From Engraulis encrasicolus (taxonomy: Eukaryota; Chordata; Actinopteri; Clupeiformes; Engraulidae), in the NCBI RefSeq assembly GCF_034702125.1, contig NC_085872.1:30278134-30342133 (forward strand): DNA of 64,000 bases. The letters are read 5' to 3'. The notes beneath the pieces are model-generated. The model was not told where the DNA came from. It saw nothing but the letters and a program-made list of their open reading frames with translations, and made no database searches. The position numbers and the translations under genes are program-made. Within the stretch, counting starts at the first letter, position 1. The number at the start of each line of letters is the position of its first letter. Below are positions 56,867-64,000 of the stretch, piece after piece.

Positions 56867-59168
56867 ATGGCTGAATGGAAGGTGTCTCGCCCAACACTCC
56901 TGATTCCGTACGGTGTGAGGAGTTTCCTTGAAAGTGTATGTCGTGCTTATCGTATTGAAGACCCACGAGACATTAGACAATTTTTGGCCGATTATTGCAA
57001 GGATCTCCTAGAGAACAGAGATCGTAAGTCCCGGCGAATAAATTAGCAATAGCTCTTTTATTCTTGCTGAAATAGTAGGCTATTGCTAAACTAACCAGTT
57101 GAATTTATTTACTTTTGTTCTTTTATTATTGTGCTGACACACAGGTTCTCCCTCCAAAGACCTTAAACAAGCCATACGTATTTACCAAAAAATGCGAGGT
57201 AATGCAACAGATTTCAAATCACTTAGGCCTACTTTTACTGCATTCTAACAACCATTTGTAGTATATTATACAGGGAAGCCAACAGGGGTCACTTGTCCCG
57301 GGCCCAGGGAGAGAGGGGGTGCAGAATTGGATCCTTATTACATATTGTAGCGAAGGGGAGTAGAGTTGCCCAGCTGGGACTCGAATCCAGACCTTCTGGG
57401 GTAGTAAACCTGGGCTCTGACCGCTACACCAAGGAGCCTGGCTCTTTACTACCCCAGTTTAGAGAGCCCCAGTTTACTACCCCAGAAGGTCTGGGTTCAA
57501 GTCCCAGCTGGGCAACTCTACTCCCCTTCGCTACACATATTATGAATTGGGTTTGGGGCCTTTCAGATTTCTTTGTCCCGGGCCCAGTCAAAGCTAGCCG
57601 GGATCCGCCCTACTGTTGACGCAACATCTGAAGTCTATGAAAATCAGGCAGAGTCAAAGCTGTCAGCGGCCCTGATATTATATGTATAGGCCTACTGAGG
57701 AACCTTAACTTTTGGGACGTTAGAGGTAGTCTGCAGCTGCACAGTGAATTCTATAATTCTATTCTCTAATGTGTCTATGGTCCCACAGCCCATTGGTCCC
57801 ACATCACTAAGACTTTTAACATTAATTTTTAGGCCCATTTGTCCCACAGCCCATTGGTCCCACAGCTTATATCTGCTGGCCCATGTTCCCACATTTCTAG
57901 GAATGTATTCAAATGTAGGCCCTATGTTCCATGGCGGGGAGAAAGCATGTTCTCTTAGTTTACCCGGAAATGTGGGAACTGGGAACGTGGAGTTGTGGAA
58001 CATGGCCTATATTTGAACAATTTCTTGGAAATGTGGGAACATGAAGCAGCAAGAGGCTGTGGGACCAACAGGCTGTGGGACCAATGGGCTGTCGGACCAT
58101 AGAGCCAACCCCGAATTCTGCAGTGTTATTCAACACCAACATCGACTTTTAACAATCACAGTGTTGGTACAGCTCTTTCAGTGTTGAATTAACTCAGTAC
58201 TCCAACATTTGCTGTGCACTTAAGTCCCATTATCTGTGGCAGCGTTATTGGGATGTAGTCATATTAGGCTACTCATTTAAGAATTAATTGGATAATTGGA
58301 CTTTTCCATGACAATTTAAAGCTTTTGTAAAATCCCCATCATAAAATGATCTTGCATCAACTCTTTAGATATTTTTGCTCATTGTAAGCTCTAAGTTTCA
58401 AATAACATTTGTAATTTCTCATCTTCTTTCACCCTCAGAGCGTGACCAAGTTACAATTAAAAGTTGGTCACCTCAAGATTCTCCCAATGAGCCCATAACC
58501 CCTTCACCATTTGGAGAGCAAGCAGAGATATGTGAAGATGATGATGAGGAGGAGGATGAGGAGGATGATGAGGATGAGAGGTCTTGCCCTGCTGTATCAG
58601 TGAGCATTGTCAGCTGCCGCCTTACCCACGACGCTTGGAAAAACTGTGAGACTATGTATGATGATCAGGCGCCTCTTGAGTCACCCGGTCCGGTTAGCTC
58701 TGGCGATATTCCCGCCGCCAGAGTTCTGTCTGCTGTGTTCAGGAAGGTTCCATCGAGAAGTGACTCCTTCACTGAGACCCAGGGAGCAGTTTTGATCGAC
58801 TCTGCGAGTGCGCCACCAGACGATGTCATTGTAGTTCACTCAGAAAATCTGCCGAATGCAATAGTGTTTCACGTGGATAGCCACCCCTCCTCTGCTTCGT
58901 CTGTGAGGTCTTGTGCCTCCAAGACTCAGTCTCTAACCGATGCAAAAGTTACTGAAGAATGTGGTGTAGAGGTGGCCCAGGATCCAGTAGTGGTGTTTGA
59001 GAGAGTTCTATTCACAGATGAGTATCAGTCTTCGTCGCTTGTGGAACGTGATGAGCCTCAGAGTTTAGAGGTCACAGATCAACCTTTGACCTCAGTGGAG
59101 GGAGATCAGTCCTCAGGGACCCCCCTGGGGATGGAATCAGACGTGCAGACCCTGACAGGTATGTCTAT

Positions 59169-59258
<90 letters not shown>

Positions 59259-62200
59259 TGAAAAGCGACCAGTATTCATTTTGAATTAACAACTAAAACC
59301 GTATAGCCTACACACTCTTGACTGTACATATTGACTATAACTGTGCATTTACAGATATATCATCATCAATGTCTACTTTGTACTTTCTTTCTGTCGTTTC
59401 TTTCTTTCTTTCAGCTCCAGTTGTAGTCAAACAGGCCTCTCCAAAGCGTAGTCTGGTCAGGGTGTACTCTGCTCACCTGGTGAACCCAGAAGACAGGAAA
59501 GGATCAAGTCAGCCAGACAAAAAACCATCACCTGCGCCTTCTTCAAAGACATCCCTGACAAGCATGTTTTTATTTCTAAATATGATCTATTGGGATTTGA
59601 AGTGGTTTGTTATAATTATACTGTTAAACATTCAGTAATGGGTTGACTTGCTGAGTGATCACTTACATTATTCACCATCTGAAGGTGTGATCGCAGACTA
59701 CGTCCCTGCTGTGGCAGATATAAAATAAACTAAGGGGTGTAAGGCGCTCAACTCAAACAAAGTGAACAACTGGGTGCTCATTCCTGGAGAATATATGAAT
59801 TAAATAAAGAGCAGGACAGCACTCCAAATGTTGTGGTTTATTGCCCGTCAGACGTTTCGGGGTTAATCTTCTTCAGTGTCGGGCAATCAGAATGGGTGAA
59901 ATGTTTGCCCAACACTGAAGAAGGTTAACCCCGAAACGTCTGACGGGCAATAAACCACAAAACTTGGAGTGCTGTCCTGCTCTTTATTTAATGCAGATAT
60001 AAAACAAACATGCATACACAGAAAATGTTGCGGTGTTAATTCAACACTAGTTCATTTAAGTCCAAATGATGTCAAACCAACTGTCCAAGTGTTAAATGAG
60101 CACTGCAGAATTTACTGTGTATGGATATGATAACATAACTTTCCCCTCTCTGTCGCTTGGTTGCCATTAATAGCGACACTTCAACCCTTTTGTGTTTGAA
60201 CTGTAATGCTAGTATATTATCATTGACACGGTAACATGCAATTTGCCCACAGCTCAAAAGTGATTGTTTCAACTACGGTATGTTTCCCCTTCTCCTTTCA
60301 GATACACCTGAGACTGCAGAGTCAGTGATGGAAAGGGTGTCTACTGCCAACACTGAGGAGAGGGAAGAGCCAGTTTGTCAAGAAGCATCACAAGATGGTT
60401 TGGGCAGGGTGAGTCCTGCCACAAGTCCTATTCTGATGGAGGCGACCGGGTTTGCTGATGCCCAAGAGCAGGTTGTGGACGCGTCGCAAACAGCTCCCCC
60501 AGTGGAAACAGCAGCCCATGCCACTTCCCCAATTGAGAAATACACCCTGATCGGATGTCAGCTCTACGATGAATGCCTGGATGCAGCTGTAGGGATGATA
60601 ACTAAAGACTCTTCCCACAGTTCACCAGTTCCTGGAGATGAAACTGGCCACGGAGTGTATTTAGAGACAGACACTGTTACAGGTCAGAGAGCCTTTGGTA
60701 AATTAAGTGCAGTGGTGCTCATACCTTTATTGTTGGAATGAATTCTGAGGTAAATACCACTAACATTGACCAACTCCAGGTGTAACTGAAGAGGATGACT
60801 TTGTATGTCTGCATCTGCCATCGCCGCCACCCGACACACCACAGGACAACTCAGTAGACTCCCCCCCTCTAGCAGGTAAACTAATAACCATACCCATGCC
60901 CAAGTATTTACAAATATTATCATATTATCAACACTGGGATCTATAATGCTTAAATCATGCTCATGGGGCCATGAAAGCTGATATCACCATTTTGAAACAA
61001 ATTTTGTTGGTGCCTGGAAAGATGAGGAAGTGGAATAGTAAACCCTACCTAGCATACTATGTGTTACAAAAATAAAGATACAAATACTGATAACCTTGTA
61101 CTTGCAGCTAATACACTGTTTAAATCGTGTTGTGGGAGGCATTGCACATTCAGTGTTGGTATTTGCTTTTATTTTTCTTTCAGAGTCACTTCAGACTGCG
61201 ACGATGGCGTTTGAGAGCGCTACACCTGATGTTATTGTGGAGAGCGAAGAAACTGTAGCTCATGAACAATCTGCAAATACTGCCGAGGCATCAGATATAT
61301 CAGCTGAGTCCCCAGCATTCACCACAGCTGAAAGCACTGAAATCGGTATCAACACAATGGAATGCTGTCCATCCGAGGCATCACAAGATGCATCATCGCT
61401 AGAGACTATGGCAGACTGCGCAGCAGTGTCACCTGTGACCCACGTAGAGCCTGAGTTTTACAGTTCACCAGATGATGCAACAAGTCCATCCGATGGGGCA
61501 TGCACACCAACAACAGACACAGAGGCTGTCACTGTTTCCTGCGTACATCATGTGGATGACAATGTCACAGACACAGAGAAAACAGCAGATGTAATGACAT
61601 CCGTGGATTCTTCTAAGACACCTGTTTCACCAGGTAACTAGCCAGTTGCAATCTAGCATGTTTGTCTGCAGTGGGGATTTAAATATCATCAGATCGCCTT
61701 TTTAACCCCTCTAAGACATGGTACGGCCCCTGTTATGAATTAGCTGTTACCAGAATGCAATGACCAATTAAGTTAATGCCCTGTGCACTGTCATAGTGGT
61801 GTAGCAGTACGGTTCAGTTTTTTTCTGTGACTATTGCACGTTCTAATGCTTTTTTTAAATTTATGTAATATAACTATTTATATGTATTATCAAGTACATG
61901 AATGTAAACCAAACCAACAACGGGGTTCTCTAAAAATATGGAAGTGCAGGTCTTCGGAAATGGAGTTAGGGGGTTTTGCATCTGAACTCTTCATTTCTTT
62001 GTCACTTTGCAGATGTCATTCATGAGACTTGTGAATGCCTCAGATCCAGCCCTATCCCTGAGGCAATGGCACAGCTTGACTGCTCAGGGAACACCTGTAC
62101 TGAATGCCCCGAAACACAAGCATCTCCATCAGAGCCAGTGGGAGTGGCAAGTCCAGAATGTGTGGTGGAACCACCCAGATGTCCAGTGCAGGAGAACACG

Positions 62201-64000
62201 ATAGAGTCAGTGGCTGAGCATGACTCTGGTTACATAGCTGAGTCTATATCAGACAACTCAGAACCATCAGATATAAAGGAAGACCAAGTGGCGAAGAAGG
62301 AGGCGTCAAGCACACTGGAAGAACTAGAATGCACTATTCTTCCAAGCCCTGCTGATGAGGATATTGCTGCCACAGCATATTGCCCTTTCTCTGTGAAGGA
62401 GAACAGTGTTGAGACAGCAACGCAGAAACCATCTGCTACTGAAGTTGCTCTCAGTGCTACTCCTCCGCCTGCCGAAGTACTACGGCCCCCTGTCCCGTCC
62501 AAAGGCCCAGACAGCGACAACCGTGCAGAGTGCTCAGAGACTGAAGAGAGCACTGGGCTCCAAGTGGATGTTGTTGAGCCTGTGTCAGCAAGATATTCTG
62601 CATGCAAAATCACAGAGCTGCTGACGTCAGAACCAGTGGAGGACTGTGGGCAGAAGAGCGTGCCTCTCGTCAGCACTCCCAGCGAGGAGCGTATGAGTGG
62701 AACAGGCCCTGCTTCACCCACACTGGAACCAGTTGTGGCACACATGCAGTGCCCATGCGCCATCTCTGGATCAGGTGAAGTGTGAAATAACGTGTGTGTG
62801 AGCTGAAGGCAGTTTTGCAGATTGATATGCATATACAGTAGATACTTTGAGGGGTTTAGTGATTAATGTAAAAAATAGTAATCATATTTAATCATAAATA
62901 AGGAATTTTGTAATGAGACAATATTGTAGTGACTGAATTAGAACAGATTTATACTGAATATAATGGTCCATACCATACCAATATGCATAGCCCCTTAACC
63001 CATTGATGCCTGATGTTGCCTTGCGCAACATTAGCCCTGGCGCCTGGAGCTGCATTACGCAACATTCAGGCTCATGAGATTTGAGACAACTTTATGAAAA
63101 ATCTCTGTTTGTTTGAGATGAATGAACACATTCTAATGAAAGATGAGGGTCTTAGCGTTTAAATGCAACTTAGTGCATATTTTTATGTGCTTCAGAAGCT
63201 GAGATATTTAGGTTTTTATAGGCTGAGGGCAGCTTTTCTTAAAAAGGGCTCAGGCATTCAGCACCCTCTTTTGCAGGTGCCTTAGGCGTCAATGGGTTAA
63301 TGCACGCTGTACCTCCAGTGGCACACCAGCACTGTAATAGTAATTGAAAAGTTAACTACCATAGTACTACAATACTATTCCATAACACAGGGCCTTTAGT
63401 AATGCACTACGACTTGGTCATTGCCATTCTGGTAACAGCAAATGTATAATACCATGTCTTAACGGGTTAAGACTAATATGTTGGTTGCTGTTGCAGATGA
63501 ACCTGAGGTGTGTGAAGTAGAGTCTCGTTTACCTGGCAGCCCAGGACTAGGCACAGAAGAAGAACCTGCAGTTGAAAAGCCTGCTGTAGATGAAGCCCTC
63601 AGTGCCACACCCGCCATCCCCGCGTCACCCCCTGTGATGGCACACCTGCCAGTAGAACGTCCTTGCAAATCTCCAATCCAGAAACTTTTTGAAGACCTGA
63701 AAATAGCGGAGATTGTTGTTCCCGAGCAGACAGAGTTTGTGTCAGCCGGAGGCGTGGTAGAGGCCGGGCAGGCTTCTCCTGACCGGCTGAGCCAAGAGGC
63801 TGTGTCTGGCAACAAGGTGAATGATGATGTGAGGGCGGTTATGGAGGCACCAGTACCTGCACCAGCAGCTGTGCCGGTAGAGCCTCTCCCCAGACCCGCC
63901 GTAACTTCCGACAGCTTTGAAGCTTTGATGTCCTCAGAGAGCTGCGCACGGGTGATCTCTCCGATGCTGGAACACACCATGATACTGAAGAGCCTCGTTG
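56867..64000 (+). CDS. cabyr: CABYR-like paralogue 4: RIIa domain with long acidic modular tail, 3' end outside window
   Basis: Exons 56867-57023, 57145-57198, 58439-59158, 59415-59561, 60302-60682, 60780-60875, 61184-61633, 62013-62774 and 63497 to the window end leave about 1090 codons open. The RIIa domain reads PTLLIPYGVRSFLESVCRA, DIRQFLADYCKDLLE and SKDLKQAIRIYQKM. The third exon holds an acidic run (EDDDEEEDEEDDEDER) and AVFRKVP, then VIVVHSENLPNAIVFH (58822-58875). Later exons repeat a Ser/Pro/Glu-rich theme (EASQD twice). Every internal exon is a multiple of three with phase 1 at both ends. The exon ending 59561 would use a GC donor. No stop is reached. Confidence 0.8.
57274..57612. 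mobile_element. Composite repeat with a tRNA-like inverted pair, intron 2 of CABYR-like 4
   Basis: Arms of about 70 bp (57346-57414 and 57464-57536) are near-perfect reverse complements; each contains GGGACTCGAATCCAGACC or its complement with a B-box-like core. The outer sequence (GAAGCCAACAGGGGTCAC ... CGGGCCCAGTCAAAG) matches the repeat at 39846-39980, so a tRNA-like unit seems inserted in an older repeat and inverted. Confidence 0.65.
57775..58102. mobile_element. Foldback element, intron 2 of CABYR-like 4
   Basis: CTATGGTCCCACAGCCCAT at the left is mirrored by ATGGGCTGTCGGACCATAG at the right. GTGGGACCAA occurs repeatedly as internal units. Arms pair over much of 330 bp. No duplication was identified. 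Confidence 0.7.
59168..59254 (+). repeat. (CA)n microsatellite adjacent to the exon-3 donor of CABYR-like 4
   Basis: About 43 CA units start 10 bp after the splice donor at 59159. Confidence 0.95.
59841..59886 (-). ncRNA. Hammerhead-like motif, left arm
   Basis: On the minus strand: TTGCCCGACA helix I strand, CTGAAGA, short stem II region with loop TTAA, GAAA, ACGT plus C, and TGACGGGCAA. Nine of ten helix I pairs form. Confidence 0.6.
59905..59950 (+). ncRNA. Hammerhead-like motif, right arm
   Basis: TTGCCCAACA (59905-59914) pairs with TGACGGGCAA (59941-59950) except for two central positions. CTGAAGA, GAAA and ACGTC are present in the right order. Confidence 0.6.

Larger units (their letters stand above)
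59798..59992. mobile_element. Bodyless Penelope-like terminal repeat pair, head to head, intron of CABYR-like 4
   Basis: Two arms of about 88 bp (59798-59886, 59905-59992) are inverted copies separated by only 18 bp. TTAAATAAAGAGCAGGACAG marks the outer edge of both. Each contains a hammerhead-like motif but there is no coding body. Confidence 0.65.

Overview
The window is vertebrate nuclear DNA, almost certainly from a ray-finned (teleost) fish. The genes have short exons with GT-AG introns. Microsatellites are dense. The repeat complement (Tc1-like, Penelope-like and LINE relics, tRNA-derived SINEs, many small inverted-repeat elements) is fish-like. Every real gene lies on the + strand. The gene order lama3 - ttc39c - cabyr matches what I know of the LAMA3 - TTC39C - CABYR block on human 18q11.2, and this supports the assignments.

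Layout. 1-12297: the 3' part of a laminin alpha-3 gene, 21 exons covering the end of the coiled-coil arm and the LG1-LG5 domains. 12298-16123: intergenic DNA with two hAT-type elements. 16124-31073: a complete 14-exon ttc39c gene (630 aa predicted), with a 3'UTR to about 32.56 kb. 33702-64000: a tandem array of four CABYR-like genes. Each starts with a two-exon RIIa (PKA-RII-type dimerisation/docking) domain and then has its own unrelated-looking tail. Copy 1 (33702-39103) carries a 30-bp coding minisatellite of about 59 units plus a Cys/His-rich tail. Copy 2 (43316-47322) is acidic. Copy 3 (49357-54293) ends in a Pro/Cys-rich tail. Copy 4 (56867 to beyond the window) is a long chain of symmetric exons. 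All joins proposed for copies 1-3 give lengths divisible by three.

The most interesting features are the four-gene RIIa/CABYR array itself, its 1-1 phase exon architecture, the large Thr/Ser minisatellite, CRE-like sites about 250 bp upstream of copies 3 and 4, and hammerhead-ribozyme-like sequences in Penelope-like elements. One of those elements sits in an intron of copy 2, bounded by a perfect 16-bp target duplication. The gene calls rest on reading exons by eye and on remembered family sequences. No database search was possible.
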